Source of the DNA: Polydactylus sextarius
Lineage: Eukaryota; Chordata; Actinopteri; Polynemidae
Length of the DNA: 64,000 bases
Direction: 5' to 3'
Assembly: GCA_016801845.1 (NCBI GenBank)
Contig: CM028914.1
Span: 11,119,772 to 11,183,771 of the forward strand
Shown: piece by piece, positions 12,633-26,049 of the stretch
Numbering within the stretch: the first letter of the stretch is position 1
Layout: each line of letters begins with the position of its first letter
Notes under the pieces: generated by a model
Seen by the model: the letters and a program-made list of their open reading frames with translations, nothing else
Databases searched by the model: none
What the model was told of the DNA's origin: nothing
Translations under genes and position numbers: made by a program

Positions 12633-13099
12633 AGAAACCACCCCGTCCTATCGGTATAGATAAATCACATTTTCCACTGGATAAATCTCATGTTATCGGG
12701 TCTGTTCTGTGTTTTCAAGAATCAAAAAATGGGTGAAATCTTCAGGAGAGAAAAGCTCAAAACTACAAAACAAACAACGACCTAGTCCACACAGATATGG
12801 ACTCACCAAAGGGCTTTACAAAAGAAACTGGACTTGTTGAGATCTTTGAAGATGTTAAACAGAATGGTCTGGCTGACACCAATCATTGGATTAGGTCTAC
12901 TTCAGCTATGCCGTCACCAAGCAACAATAGTAACAGTGCATTTTGGTCCTGTAAAGGGGAAAAAATCATTGTAATCATTTACATTCTGCTGTTAAAATAT
13001 TACATAAATAACTATAATGTGTAAAATGTTCTACTGCTACTACTTTGGTCAAGTGGTCTTTAGCGCCATCTCCACGTCTACATTGCAAACTTGAAAAGT

Positions 13100-13160
13100 G
13101 AGCTGGATTTGCACACAGCCAACAAGGGATGCAGCTCTCGAGGTGGGAAACAGCTACTGA
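13100..13160. repeat. dispersed repeat fragment, related to 41811-41856
   Basis: ACAGCCAACAAGGGATGCAG followed by CTCTCGAGGTGGGAAACAGC closely matches ACAGCCAACGAAGGACGCAG, CCCTCGAGTTTGGACACAGC at 41.8 kb. The reverse complement resembles the fish phrase TGTCCCAATTCGAGGGCTGC at the end of a non-autonomous DNA transposon. Confidence 0.5.
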
Positions 13161-13984
13161 ACTGGACAATACAACTTCTATGTGTAATAGAACAAAAAAT
13201 CTTTTGTACTTTTTCATGAACCAGATTAGCAAGAATGTTACTGTCAGATTAAAGACAGTAACTATATGGGTTATCTACACTGTCTATTAGAGTAAGCTGT
13301 ACAGGGTTGTACTGCTTTGAAATCCACATAAACATGCTTGGTTGAGTTCATACATGAATATTAATGTCACGTTTTGCTCTGACACAAATGAGATGGATTA
13401 GCATGTGCAATCCCACGGCTCACTGTAGCCCATTAACTTACTGTATATACTGCACACGGTGTAAACACATGGATGTGATAATAACAGGAAACACTAATAG
13501 ACAAAATCCAGCTAATGTGATTAACCAGCGGTAACATGCATCTCTTTATTAAATCCTGTTTAATCTGCAGATGTAAGCAGATGTTTAGCTTGATCACACA
13601 GGACCTGCAGTGTTTCCAATAAGCTTGTTCTGTTTGTATGCCAAAGTGATGTAGCCGGCATGATCACTGGTTGATTGCTAACTGCACAAAATCCACTCTT
13701 ACCATGTCAGAAAAAAATCCACCTATTTTGTGAACAGATATAATTTACAATCAAAGTGTTCCCACTTTTCTATAGCCTGTCTAACTACTGCATATTTGCT
13801 GCCACTGGTGACTGCTTGAATTTCCCAGAATGATTTAGAAAGCTCATAGGGAAAAAAGTCTCCATTTATATTCAAAATCAGAAAAGTAGAGTAAAAATGC
13901 AAAGAAATCCAAGATACAAAAACTTTGAAGCTCAAGAAAAAACAGACCCTCTTGCATGATAGCAAATTTCATCCTTAGGTGTAG

Positions 13985-14325
13985 GACTAGACTAACAAAA
14001 TAACGTGCTAGCTGTTAGCATACTAAACATACTAATGTACAGTGTTTAGGATACAATGACCGCTGACTGTAGCTGTAAGCGGTCTAATATGTATTGTCTA
14101 ATATGTAATAAGTAACTTGTTAGCATGCTAAGGTACAGTGTTGAAAATGTAACAATTAAGCTGATCGCATACTAATGTACCATTTTAAGTAAATGAAATT
14201 CCGCTACCTAGCATGAAAGTTAACCTATTAGCATGCTAATAGCACATTTTCAGTAAGTAACAGTTAGATGGTTAGCAGGCTCAGTATTTAATATGCAGCA
14301 ATGAACTTGTTAGCATGCTTTTGTC
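13985..14325. repeat. TTAGCATGCTAA-type degenerate repeat
   Basis: At least five diverged copies of GTTAGCATGCTAA/TTAGCATACTAA separated by 40-90 bp with AATGTACAGT and AGTAA spacers. The palindromic TTAGCATGCTAA core is common in fish repeats. No coding content. Confidence 0.55.
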
Positions 14326-16310
14326 AATCAAGGTTTTGATGTATGTTGCCCTCACTGCATGAAATATCAAGAGATCATTGCAGTCTTTAGAGGTAAAATC
14401 CCAAAAACTGCTAAGTAAAACTCACATGGATCCACTTTATGGTTAGAAAAATGGAAAATGGAGACTTTTCCTGCAGAAAATATTCCTCATATTTTCTGAC
14501 ACAGCAAAACCAAAGATTTGCACTTTGGGGCACAGTCATGGTAACAAAACTGGAAACTCCTAGAGGTGAATGTACAATATCCCAAAAAGATAAAACACTG
14601 CAGGATCGGGAAGTTTAATATTCACCCATTTGATATTTTTTCCTCTCTCTGCCCTCTATTATCTCTTGCTCTCATTCCATCATTTTCTCTTGCTCTCATT
14701 TTCTCTATATAATATTCTTTCCTTTTCAGTATTTCAGTCAGTCTGGAGGTGTAGCCAGCAGCCTTTTCAAATAAATAGCCAGCGCTCCCTGCTGAGACGC
14801 TTTGCCCTTTCTCCTCCAAATGATATAAGGAAATCAGCAGCTTTTATTAAAGGGGGCAATTCTCCACCTATAAAGTAAGTTTAAGTTGTCAAATGGTGCG
14901 CAGCCGGCGAATTAGAGAAAGTAAATAGAAAAAAGGGAGAACAAAGTATAAAAAAAAGAAAAAGAAAGGTGAGATAGAGAAACCGAGGTAGAAAGTAGAA
15001 AGGAAACTGTGACAGAGCAGGTTGACAAAAACAAGAAGAGGTAAAGAGAAGCTAACAATGTCAACGGTGACAGACAGATCGACTCGTCACATACAGTATG
15101 CAGGCGGCGGATTACAGCCTGCTCGGAAAAAGACGTGACAAGCCACCAACAGTTTCTCCCACACTGCAGGTGAATATAAATCATTTACCCTGGGTCATAT
15201 CACTCGTCTTTTTCCCACCTAAATATGCTGATGGAGCGCGAAGACGACTGACAGTGATTGGCGAGAAGGCGAGAGAATGTTTTAACTATGCCGTGAGCGT
15301 GGCGTCGGCGATGTCAGCTGCAGAATCCGTACCGACATTGCTGCACCAACTGACAAGCTGCCATCCGGCGCCGAGCAACACAAAAACAAAGTGTGAACAG
15401 TGTTTGTTGTTTTTTTTTTTTTTTTTTAGCAGCTGTTGGTGGTTTTGGAAGATCAGCAGTCCACATCACGAAACAGAGAACAGAGATTTTTTTAAAAATG
15501 TGACTATTATTTTTTATTATTTTTATATCTTTAGAGCAGAGCAGAGAACTCTCCGTGGGATGCACTGCTGTCTGGTCATTATAAGCCACTTTCGCCACAG
15601 GTTAGCATGGATGCTGTGCCAATAACGGCCAAATTAAACTACTCAAGGTCACCAGTCTGACCCTGGATCTAAGCGGGACTTCCCCTCCCCTGCTCTGCTT
15701 CATGAACCAGACAACCAAAAGTCATTACATCTGTCACAGCAGACATTTTGAATGACTGGTGTAACCTCACATCACTAATGATGACACACAGTGATACCAC
15801 AATATTTTTACCCGTGTATATAAAGTGGATTTTAAAATGTTACAGATACGAGGGTCTATCACCCTTAGAGATCAAGTTTTGATCATTGATGCAAGATTCA
15901 CGTGTAATTGTACTGCATTAAGGAGGATGTTGGGTAACTTCTAGTTGGTGCCAAGTTGGTGCAATTGGACCTAAACCACAAGCTGTGCCCCAGTTCACGA
16001 TACGACCAGACAAGATAAGACAGTCCAGCTGATGGAGAATTTCAGACTCAGCAAACATTTAACATATTGCAGATAAAATCTAATTCAGTCCAGTTTAACC
16101 AACCTTCAAAGGACGCAACTGAGAACTGAGACAAAGTCTATATGTAAATTTTAGTTATCACTACATAGCTGACGTGAGCAGCAGCAGCTGTTTAGTTACC
16201 AGTCTAAAGGAAATAGAATAGAATACCACCACCTTCTCAAGAAAAGAAAACGTACCCATATAAAGCTACTTTAATGCTACGTTAGCCTCTGTTAGCTTAA
16301 CAACAGGAAC

Positions 16311-16360
16311 CTATCTATCTATCTGTCTGTCTGTCTGACTGTCTGTCTGTCTATCTATAT
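16311..16360. repeat. (CTAT)n/(CTGT)n tetranucleotide microsatellite
   Basis: CTAT units changing to CTGT units and back, with one CTGA interruption. Confidence 0.9.
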
Positions 16361-16777
16361 GGTGCATGGCAGATGAAGAGACTGTATCGCTACTACTGAC
16401 CACAGCATTATCCGAAAGAGAGTTCATTTTCCATTCTTCTGATTTTTAATAACAAACATGGGTTGGTTGTTGAAAGTATAAAGTGTTAATGTTAGTGTTA
16501 GTGATTTAAATAGATGCAACAATCTTTCAGGGTGTAAAACATGGACATGGTTGGCGGGTTTATTTAAAGTGAACACATTCAGATCATTATGCAGAGAAAT
16601 GCACTGAGATAAATGCTGTTGGGTTTTTGTTTGAAGTTATTGTTGCTCATGTGTTTGTCCACGACAGTTACCAATCACTGAAATTATTCCTGGAGGGGAG
16701 TTCAGTCTGTCTCAGTATTTCATCACCTCTTAGATACTTCAGGCCACTATCTGCCTCCATCGACTACCACCACAAAA

Positions 16778-16805
16778 CCACACACACACACACACACACA
16801 CACAC
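16778..16805. repeat. (CA)n microsatellite
   Basis: About 14 CA units. Confidence 0.95.
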
Positions 16806-17527
16806 TGAGTCGTACATGGACACACAACTGCTCACACAGACACATTAATCTTTAGGCATCATTTATCCCCCTCCTCCAGCGCTCCATGAACGTGTCAGTG
16901 CCGTAATGTATCGCCGCTGTCTGCTCAGTATTCATACAGAGCATGTGATCAGAAAATCGGATAAATCAAATTTTTATCCACAGATGTGGACATGAATGCA
17001 GTCGTCCCTCACTGCTGCCTTGAAAACACAACATGCCTGAATACAAATAAAGACAAAAATAAATATCTGTATATACTCACCCAAAGTGTCACAATGTCAA
17101 TAACTGGTGACATTTAATGTGAGTTAATGTTCTCACCTTCGTACCCGAGTGAAGCTGCAGGTTGCTGCATATTAATATCACAGAAATCAAATCTGAATTG
17201 ATTTTTATTTTATTTTATTCAAATAGTAATGATCCCAATATAATAACATTGTTTCCTGTAGCTGCTCAGTAAAAGCTTCAACAATGCTTTTGATATGAAG
17301 CAACTATTGGTTGGTTATAAACTAATATTTGCAAAGGTATCACCATTTCAAGGAAAGCTATTATGATTATGATAAAATGATAGATGTCTGTGATGGTGAC
17401 ATAAACAGAGGTAAATGAAAAGACATGAGGTGATGATTTTGAGCAAATTATTTTTCAGATGTTTGTGTTTTCTAGTGTTTATGGACTCCAGGTTCAAGTG
17501 CCAAACACATACAAACAAATGCTTGTA

Positions 17528-17894
17528 CCCAGATAGCAAAGTCATTTGCTATCAATTTGGCCAATTTTGGCAAAGATTTTATCTTTGTATAGCCCAAAGT
17601 AGAGGTGCAAAAAAAAAAAAAAAAAAAAAAAAAAGGAAGGAACCAACTATGGAAGTCCAAAACATAGTCAGAACTGCCCCATAAAGAGTCCAAAATCCCC
17701 AGTCTGGCCAAAAGCCTTTACCTTGCCTACCTTTAATTTTTAGTGTGATAAAGTAGTAGTGAAGCAAAGTAGTGTGATAAACCATAACTATGTTATAGTC
17801 AAACCAAAGGCCTTACCCTGTTTCCTCTGTGCCTAAATGAGTCCAAAAATGCCAAACATCTACCAGACAACAGCCAGAATCTTTGTTATCTAGG
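17528..17894. mobile_element. short TIR element (MITE), copy A
   Basis: Starts CCCAGATAGCAAAG (17528-17541) and ends CTTTGTTATCTAGG (17881-17894), an inverted repeat with 12 of 14 matches, flanked by TA on both sides. The body has a 26-base poly(A) at 17609-17634 and a tandem AGTGTGATAAA duplication near 17738-17780. It contains no transposase. A second copy lies at 27.64-27.90 kb. The TA flanks and lack of coding are typical of Tc1/mariner-type MITEs; class is inferred. Confidence 0.65.
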
Positions 17895-20800
17895 TAAGTG
17901 CTGGGTGTGTTGTTCTTCTGCAAACTCTTATCGTTAAATTCTGGAAAACTGTCTGTTTCAGGCAGTCTCAACTGAGAGGATGCAAAAAAAGGCAGTTTGA
18001 CATAAATAACCTCTTTTTTATTTTTATTTTTTCATGTCAACTGAAGCAAAGCTGCCTGAAAATAAATCTTTTGGTGAATTGTGTTCGTGTATTAATTTAA
18101 ATCCTCTGCCACAATGGTAGACAACTTTGTGGCTGATTTAATGTAAAATCTCACAGATTCAGTAAACTGATTTACTTCCTTTTGCAGTGTTTGCTGCTGT
18201 CGAGGTTCACAGGTGATATACTTTACGCCTAAAACCAAGGGGAAATATTTCCTCAGAAGTGAATTGTTTCATCCCATAACCTTGATAACTTAAAAACTGA
18301 ATATATCATAGAAGATAAACATCATAAAAATAGTTTCACTTGCAAATTTCATTGCTTTTCAACCCATTGCTTTTGAAATTAAAAATTATTTCAAAAGTAA
18401 GAAAAAAAACAATGACTCAGTCTACATCGCTGTGTTTGAACTCTATATATAAGTAATAAAAATGGAGGTATGAACAAATAAAATGACACCAGTTGTATCT
18501 TTTAAACTGGTGAGTTAAGGCAGAATGACAGCCACAAGCAAAGTAAGTAGCTTTTTTGTTCTTTTTTACTCCGGCTCAGAGGGAGTGGGGATTTCTAATG
18601 CAGTGCTTCTGTTTTATCTTTACTGACTTTACCTCAGGAAAGAGGCAGCGACATGCACCGAAGCTTCACTTCATTTTACATCCTCCTCTCTGTACTCGGG
18701 CTCTAACTCACTGAGCAGTAGGTATTTAAATGTCACCAGTACTTTCCTGAGCCACTGGAAATAGAGTATATTTTATACAATTATTCTTCCATAACCCATC
18801 GTGTTAGTTTCACTTGTCAGAAAACCTGAAAAATTAAAACAAACACGAGTTGCCTTTTGATTTCCAAACAGCAAATACTTGAAATACTCAACTGGTGAAA
18901 TAACATAGTTGTTATTTATGCTATAGGATAGTTAGAGTTTAGTTCACTAAGGTGAAATAAATAAATAGCAGAGAACAGAAGTGTCACCACCTGTAGTAGT
19001 CGTTAAAAGAGACTTATCTGTCCCACATGGGCAACACGAAACTGCACTTTACTGACTTTTCGACAGGTTGAGCTGTATTATGAAGAGCCCCCTGGAGGAA
19101 CCGGAGCATCATAAATATCTCTAAACATCAGGGAAGCTCAACTGTTAAACTCCTGTTTAATTAGAAAACACTCAAACATGTCAAACCTGTCCTAACACGA
19201 CCGTGTCGGTCTGTCTGCCCAGGTGGCTTAAACATTAGTGATGTAAAGTTTCGTGAGGTTAAGTTTCCTCATTCAGTTCTGCTTACAGATTTGCTTTCCT
19301 TTCATTACAGTATGATGTGTTGAAAATTTATACTGACATCATAATAACGTTACTTTCTGTGGATGGGATGTAAGTAATTTTTCAGTTGATATAAGCTTGT
19401 GGTGAGGAGTAAGTGAAGAAATATGTAAAGTGCTCTATGTAGGTTCATTCCCGCTAAGCAGCCAGTGTTAACATTAACATCACATTATCAACCAGTCTAG
19501 AAGAAATATCTTCACTGTTTCACTCACCCTGAGTTGTCTCCCGCTGTCGAAAGAAATGGTGGCGTTAACTTGTATTTAATTACTATTTCTACTACATCTA
19601 GGCTGAAGCTTCTTGTAGGCGTCCTTCATCACCACCTGCTTCTAGCAGGAAGTCACATGATGGTGTAGATAACATATTTTTCTAACTGTGATAATACTGA
19701 CAAAATATGTCTCTTTTTCCCATTAAGAAGTAATATATAAGTGTTTCTTCTATTGAGACTTGATGCAAGATAAAGATTCAGGCTCAGTTTTTAAAATGCC
19801 TTCTGACCCACTAGCCAAGAGAGGAATATTTTGCTGAGTTCACTGACATTTGGGCAAATACTTTATTTTGAAAGCCAAAGGTGTAAGGTTGGTAGCACTT
19901 TTTATTTCATGGCTCCGTCTCTGCTTCAGTGGCTGACAAATAAAGGATTTAGCAAACGACAATTCTGTCACATTTGTCAGAAAGCCTCAGGTTTTAGGAA
20001 GAAGTTTTCAATAAATGCTGAGGTCTCAGAAAGAGCTTTTAATGGCTGCCTCAGGTTTTAATTGGGTTAAACCTGTCTTCAAAGCTTTTGATTTCCTCTA
20101 CATGTCATCAGTATACACACTGTTTTCCTTTTTGATCTCATAAGAAACGTTGCATGGTGGATTTTGTGGTTGGTTACTTTATTAGTTTAGCATTAGGATT
20201 ACAGTAGGAAGAACATTTCTTTTTTCATTTTTTTCTGTAAAGTTCATTGTATTCATGATTTGATGTACATTTTGTTGGGTATGCATTGGCCTTGTTGGAG
20301 AACAGTTCATTCAAGGTTTTTATTGGGGGGTTACACAAAGTACATTAACTTAAATAGTCTGTGATATTGTAGTAGATGATAAAGTTTGTCTTTGTGATAG
20401 ACCTTTTGGCACATTTTATAAATCCTTAATAGATCAAGATCTAGAGTGAAGCTTCACTGATGATCAAGCAAGATGTATTATCACCATTGTTGGTATCTAG
20501 CTCTATCTTTGTTTTTTTGTCTTGTAGTTTTTACATATATTTTTTCTGTCATTTATGGAACGGCAGGTAATATAAGCTGTTGAAAATACTGAAACCTGGA
20601 AAAAAAAAGTACATATGAATACTAATTTATTTATGTACAAATGTGATTCTGAGCAGTTCAGTCAGCTGAAGTTTCGAAAGTTCGAAGTTCAAAAGGCTCA
20701 ACCATCAAAGTCCACCTGTCACAGAAAATGTATTTTCGCCTTTTGTAAGCTGGATAGGTTGACAGACTTATAATGGAGATGTCAAACCGTGTGATGTGGC

Positions 20801-21327
20801 GATTGAGATAGAGTGTCCTCACCTGCACGCACCGATTCATCACTCTATATTGTGTCTAAATGCCAACAAATATTACATTAGACACGGTTGGAATTTTTTG
20901 TTCTCTGTCTTACTCAGTAGTTAGAACTTAAGGTCTCTCAAAGGGAGATGTGTTTGGATTCCCAAGCAACTCGAAATGCTCAGAAATGCAGTTAGTCATG
21001 GCCATTGATCTGCACCTGATGCTTTGTTGATTCGATGTACCTGAATGCTTCAGTTTACTTTAGCTGAGCTGCTGCATCGACATTACAGTCAATCAGACAC
21101 TTGAAGTGTGGACCTGCCTAGTTTTTCTTTGTTAAGAGTGAAAGTCATAACTTCAGGTATTTCAGCACATTTATTTCAGAGTCTGTGGAACCTACTGAAA
21201 AGAACCTGGTTCCAGTACCTCACTGGTTGTCAGGGCTTTATGCTTTTAAGGTTCCGGGTAGGTCTGAATAATTCATCTTTTTCGAATTGATGGTGACTGG
21301 TACACATGTGATTGAGAGTCAGGTCAC

Positions 21328-21346
21328 TGCCACCAGGGGGCAGCAG
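21328..21346 (+). promoter_or_regulatory. CTCF-like motif upstream of sgcd exon
   Basis: TGCCACCAGGGGGCAGCAG at 21328-21346 matches the core CTCF consensus (CCASYAGRKGGCRS) at essentially every defined position. It lies about 145 bp upstream of the 21491 exon. CCACCAGGGGG also occurs inside common fish repeats, so it may be repeat-derived. Binding is inferred from sequence only. Confidence 0.5.
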
Positions 21347-21490
21347 GGCTGTTGTGTTCACCGGGTGGGGCCGTATTGATCGATGGAGTCTCAGAGATCA
21401 TGTCCATCGATTAGGACTGACAGGAGGAGTCTGTGGTACCTATTGACGTCTGACTCACGTCTCATGCTGCTGTTGTTGTTCTGATTTCAG

Positions 21491-21563
21491 GCGCCGAAGG
21501 AGCCGTGTTCAGCAAATCAGTGGAGACGCCGCACGTCAGGGCCGAGCCGTTCAAAGAGCTGAG
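21491..21563 (+). CDS. sgcd: delta-sarcoglycan, third-from-last coding exon
   Basis: A 73-bp internal exon. Its first two bases complete a Gly codon; 23 full codons follow (Ala-Glu-Gly-Ala-Val-Phe-Ser-Lys-Ser-Val-Glu-Thr-Pro-His-Val-Arg and on to Phe-Lys-Glu-Leu); the last two bases AG begin an Arg codon finished by the next exon. The acceptor is TTTCAG and the donor GAG|GTGAGT is near-perfect. The motifs VETPHVRAEPFKEL and GAEG are typical of the gamma/delta/zeta sarcoglycan family, single-pass type II membrane glycoproteins of the dystrophin complex in muscle sarcolemma. FKELR favours delta; gamma and zeta have FQDLR as I recall them. This segment corresponds to roughly residues 168-192 of human delta-sarcoglycan, in the extracellular part. 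No frameshift or stop is present. Confidence 0.95.
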
Positions 21564-22628
21564 GTGAGTCAAGCTGTTTGTTTTCTGACGTAGGGATATG
21601 TATGTGTATGTGTGGTCAATTAACAGGTATGTCACTGATCAAAATGGACATTATGCATAAATAAATGCATTTAAACAAAAGCACAACTTCAACACAAACG
21701 CAAAAATGTTACGCTGTATTTTCCGCTGAATGGTTGGTTGAATGGTTGATTGGAGAGGACACGGTGATAGGCCACCTGCAGGTAAACTCGGGTATAGCAA
21801 CACATTCAAATAATTCTCATAACTCAACAAACAACATGTTCAACAACTAAAATAAAGAAGAAACAGAAGAAATTACTTACAATTACTAAAGCAGAAATGC
21901 AAAGTTGATGTGGTACACTGAAAAGATGATGATTTAGTTTTTATTTCCAGTCCTCATCACATTCTCATGTGAGAGTCTTATCTGATGAACCTACGTTGTG
22001 ACTTTGTATAAGAAGAATGTGATACAGCATCCATGACAACCAGGAAAACAGGAGCATAAATAAAGGATGTGTGAATTAATAACAAAGATATTTAAATGCA
22101 GTAAATCTTGACACATAAATTATAGTAGTGTTTGTTTCATCCTCTCTCTCTCTCGAGATCACAAGGGCTTTATTTGCATGAATAGGTATTTGGGGGTGTT
22201 TACTGAGGATTTGTTGCCTTTCATTAGGCTGTAAACAGTCAAACTGTGTTTGTGCTGTGTTTTGGGTTCATGCAATATGTATTTTAAAAGGGCTTTTGTT
22301 TTTGTTCTGAGGTGTAAATTATATAAGGAGACAAAAAGAAATTTATACAAATAGCTGTTGCTGACTTGACCAGCAGCAGCTCAGGAAATTACATCTAACA
22401 TTGTTCTCCTGGGTATCAGGGGAGGAAAAAGAACCACAGGTGTGGAAATCTGCTGATTTAAATCAGTCTTCACCATTAGCTCAGACAACAAAAATACCTC
22501 ATGGACAGTGATTAAAAATGCTGCATGGAAATTAAAAAGATGCAGATGAAGCTGCCAGTTTAGCTCTGAAAGAACAGCCTGTTATTTCTGACATGAGTTT
22601 GTTTCTGTTTCCCTGCAGCCTCGCTATG

Positions 22629-22652
22629 TTTTTTTTTTTTTTTTTTTTTTTT
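22629..22652. repeat. poly(T) run
   Basis: Twenty-four T residues, then GTATTTTTATTTTA. Confidence 0.95.
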
Positions 22653-23324
22653 GTATTTTTATTTTATTGACTCACAGCAGGTTCAGACCAGTGGGACATG
22701 ACTCAAACAGCCAATTAAACATTATTCAATTTGCCTTGTTAGTTTGTATGTTTCCAACATTAATCTACAAAGAAAAGAAAGTATTAGAAAAATACTTACT
22801 CTTTTCCACATAGATGGATGTTGCATTTAAACAACAATGTCTAACATTCAATACCAATCATAGAAACATCCCATTATCATTATCCAATTTACATTATCAC
22901 GCCAATATCTAAATTTATGAAGCGCGGCTAATTGATGAATCATTAATGCTTCACTAATGGATTTCATTCATCAGATGAATTTTATTGGCCCTTTTTTGTT
23001 AATGTGATTTTAGCCCAAAGAAAAAGTCTATACAGAGTCAGAAAATGTCATTTTAATTATATTGTTTTTGCGTCTCTTTTAGCCTCTAGTCAAGGCTGTT
23101 AGATTTAGTTTCTTGTGCCTTAACAAATTTGTCATGTTGCAGTTTGTGGTGATGTTTAAGGTGATTATTATATAAAGTCGTGGTTTTATGCTGCGGTGCT
23201 GCCATGGTGGCATGTCCTCCTTGTAATAACCTCCTGAAAAAGCTGAGCGGCAGCACAGAGGCCAAATATCATTGATGAAACACATTATTCCACATTATTC
23301 AGTAGTTTTTAGGTGAATCGGGTG

Positions 23325-24070
23325 AATTTGTTTCACAGAGGTCGAGGATTCTTTGGATAATTTGGTTTATTTCAAAACCTCCTGAACATCTGGATCATTA
23401 TTTATATGTGAAAGAAGCTGATTAAACATTAGCAATAGCAGACCAAACTGCATTGTAGAAACATGACTTTTTTAACATTAAACCATTTAACCAAGTATTT
23501 TTAAAGGTTGGAATTACTGGATCAATTTGTTTCATGATAATCTAGCTCATGTCAACAAGAAAAACTGACGTCTTAATATAAAAACTGTTCTATTCTCCAT
23601 TATTATGAGTTTTAATCAGCTGGTCCTTTTGTTTTGTGGAGGATGAAACATTTCCAGATGATTTGCATCCTGGTTGAAGCATCTTGAACATCTGGATCTT
23701 TACATTGTTTGTGGAATCAGCTGAACAAACATTGGTAGCATAAAAAACATTGTTTGCAATCATGTGAAACCGTTTTATTTAGCATTATTTTAAATCTAAA
23801 TCTCCTGAAGGCCTGGATCATTGTGAATCACCTTCCTTGAGAGAGAAGCTGACCAGATGTTAGCTAGAGTGAAGAAACAAAAAGTTAAACTTTGTCGTGA
23901 AGTAGTTTAAGACACGTAGACCATTTGTTTCAGAGAAGATGAGATCTCTCCACGTAATTTGGATCCTGGAAAACACCCAGACCTTAATTTGTGAAATGAA
24001 ACTGATCAAACACTAGCAGCAGCTACAAAACGTCCTGTGTTCACCAAATAGCATCAGTGACACTGGTTTA
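23325..24070 (+). repeat. degenerate tandem array A
   Basis: Four or more diverged units that each contain a phrase like CCTGAACATCTGGATCATT, then a GAAGCTGA(T/C)(A/C)A(A/G)A (C)ATT/GTTAG(C) phrase. Occurrences are near 23381, 23686, 23815 and 23968. The unit near 23925-23970 (TTTGTTTCAGAGAAGATGAG, then ATCTCTCCACGTAATTTGG) matches the reverse complement of array B at 48.67 kb. No coding frame. Confidence 0.6.
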
Positions 24071-26049
24071 GAGCATTAATCTGCTTTATTTGGTGGTTTT
24101 TATTTGCTTTAATCACTTCCGCACCTTTAAATGTGAACATTTTTCTAGGTTGTTTAGATTTCTCATGTCGTTTTTGCCACCATCAGCTGAAAGTTTCCTC
24201 TGGATTCATGTGACTTTCTCTCACGCTGTCCATCGGCACGTCTTATTTTTTTCCTTTCTCCTGGGTTTCTTTTGCTCTTTACCACGTGATGTGACATGCC
24301 ATTGTCATTTGTGGAGGTAGAAAGTACAAGTAAGTCTGATTGCATAGCTGATGAAAAGACGAGAGAGTCATTGTGATCTAAAAATGAGATCACACAGAGC
24401 TATGAATCGATTAATCGTGCTGCTGTGTAATCTTTATCTTTCAGCAGTAGATGTGTAGTAGTGTTATCCCTGTCTTCCTCCATCTTCGTTTTTTTTTTTT
24501 TTTACATCAACATCCAGATACTCATCAGAACCAACAGCATATCAGAGCAACATATCCTGAATCTGGACGGTGAAGTGTGAGATGAGAGAAGACTGAAGAA
24601 AAGCCCGAGTGAGATTTGGCTGAAAGACGTCAAAAGAAATAAGAGGAAAGGGATGATGTGTTGGAGAGAGGAGGAGGAGGAAGTTTTGAGTTGAGCTGTG
24701 TTTCTGGTGAAATGATGGATGGTCACGGTGAAGACGGACAGCAGAGAGACGGGTCAACACGTTTCTGTGGATGTTTTGATGTGAAAACAGAAGTGTCTGA
24801 TCTGTCCTTCATGTCGACTTCAAAAAGGATTATTTTCAGTTCAGTTCACCAGTTTCACCAAAAAAAAAAATAATAATAAAAAGGCACATGAATGTAGGAG
24901 GAATGAAAACTAAACTGGACTTCAGCCAAGTACTGAAGGGGATCTGAACTCAGACCTCTGAACCCTGATGTTGCTTAAAAACAAAAATAAAATGCACAGG
25001 GTTTAGTTTGTTTCTCATATACAACTGCATTGATCATTTACTCTATTGTCTCACTCTCTGAGTCAAAAGGGCTACAACGTACATTTTCTCTAGGTTTTGG
25101 CAAGCGACCAGACATGCTGAAATTAGCTGGTTAGCATGTTATATAAAGTAAATCAAGATTGTTAGAAAAGTTTGGTTTGTCATTTATGCTAATGTTAGCT
25201 ATGTAGCAACAGCAAAGACTTACATATAGCACCTTTAAAATAACATTTACTACTAGTTATTTTACGTATAATTTGAATTAAAGCTGAACACGCTCGCTCC
25301 AAAATAAGCAAAAACAAGCTGCTTTGTGTTTTAGCTTTAGCGCCACCAGACAAAGTAGCAAATAAACATGAGTTTGGCAGATTTGTCAAGTTCACAAATG
25401 CTAATTAAAGTGTGCACACATCTTTGAACAATGCTTAAAAAAAACGCTCATCCCTCCATCGATCATCCTTGAGTTTAAAGCACCTCTGCAGCCCTGTGGG
25501 GGGTTTGATGACTAAAAACATTTAGTGTGAACCATCACTTTAATGCTGGACAGGTGTCACAGGTTATCAGCTATCACAGACGTCATCTGTCGACTCAGCT
25601 CATACTGACTGGAGTCCACCAGGGAGGCTTCATCCTCCCTGGTGAACGAGTTCTGTCCTCGTCAGCTGAGAATGTCTCGTCAGTGTAAACATCTTGTTTG
25701 TCATCTTTCTTCTATCTGTGAAGACAGTCGATCAGACATTTGACCTCATGTGACCTCTTGTCAGGGCAGAGCTGTGGTATGTACAGACTATTTGATTGAC
25801 ATCCTCTTCACTGTCCTTTTATCCATCACTTTTGAAAACCTTGTAGAGGACGGTGGTTCTTGTGGGTGGATGGGTCAGCCATTACGTGTGGCTGATGAAG
25901 GTGAATCCAAACACAGTCATTCAAATGTCTGAAGTCAATCTTTCAGGAGTCTTGCTAAGACAAGGAGAGTTTGGTTTATTTTCATTGGAATAAATATCAG
26001 AATAAACAGTAAATTTTTTCTTCTAAAAACATTTTAATTTGTTGCCAGA

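Larger units (their letters stand above)
1..21490 (+). other. sgcd: sgcd intron upstream of first visible exon (partial)
   Basis: This whole stretch precedes the first recognisable sarcoglycan exon and ends in a good acceptor (pyrimidine-rich, then TTTCAG at 21485-21490). The exon enters with two bases completing a glycine codon, so this intron is phase 1, and the exon before it lies off the left edge. I looked for the preceding sarcoglycan exon (the segment just before Gly-Ala-Glu-Gly) and did not see it. The stretch holds repeats, transposon remnants and microsatellites listed separately, with AT-rich unique DNA between them. No independent gene inside it could be supported on either strand. 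Long introns are known for this gene in vertebrates. Confidence 0.75.

Noticed and set aside
15098..15625. 175-codon frame, the longest in the first intron
   Set aside because: Runs through a poly(T) tract and low-complexity TTTTTATT DNA, lacks domain, splice or start context, and is mirrored by a minus-strand frame.
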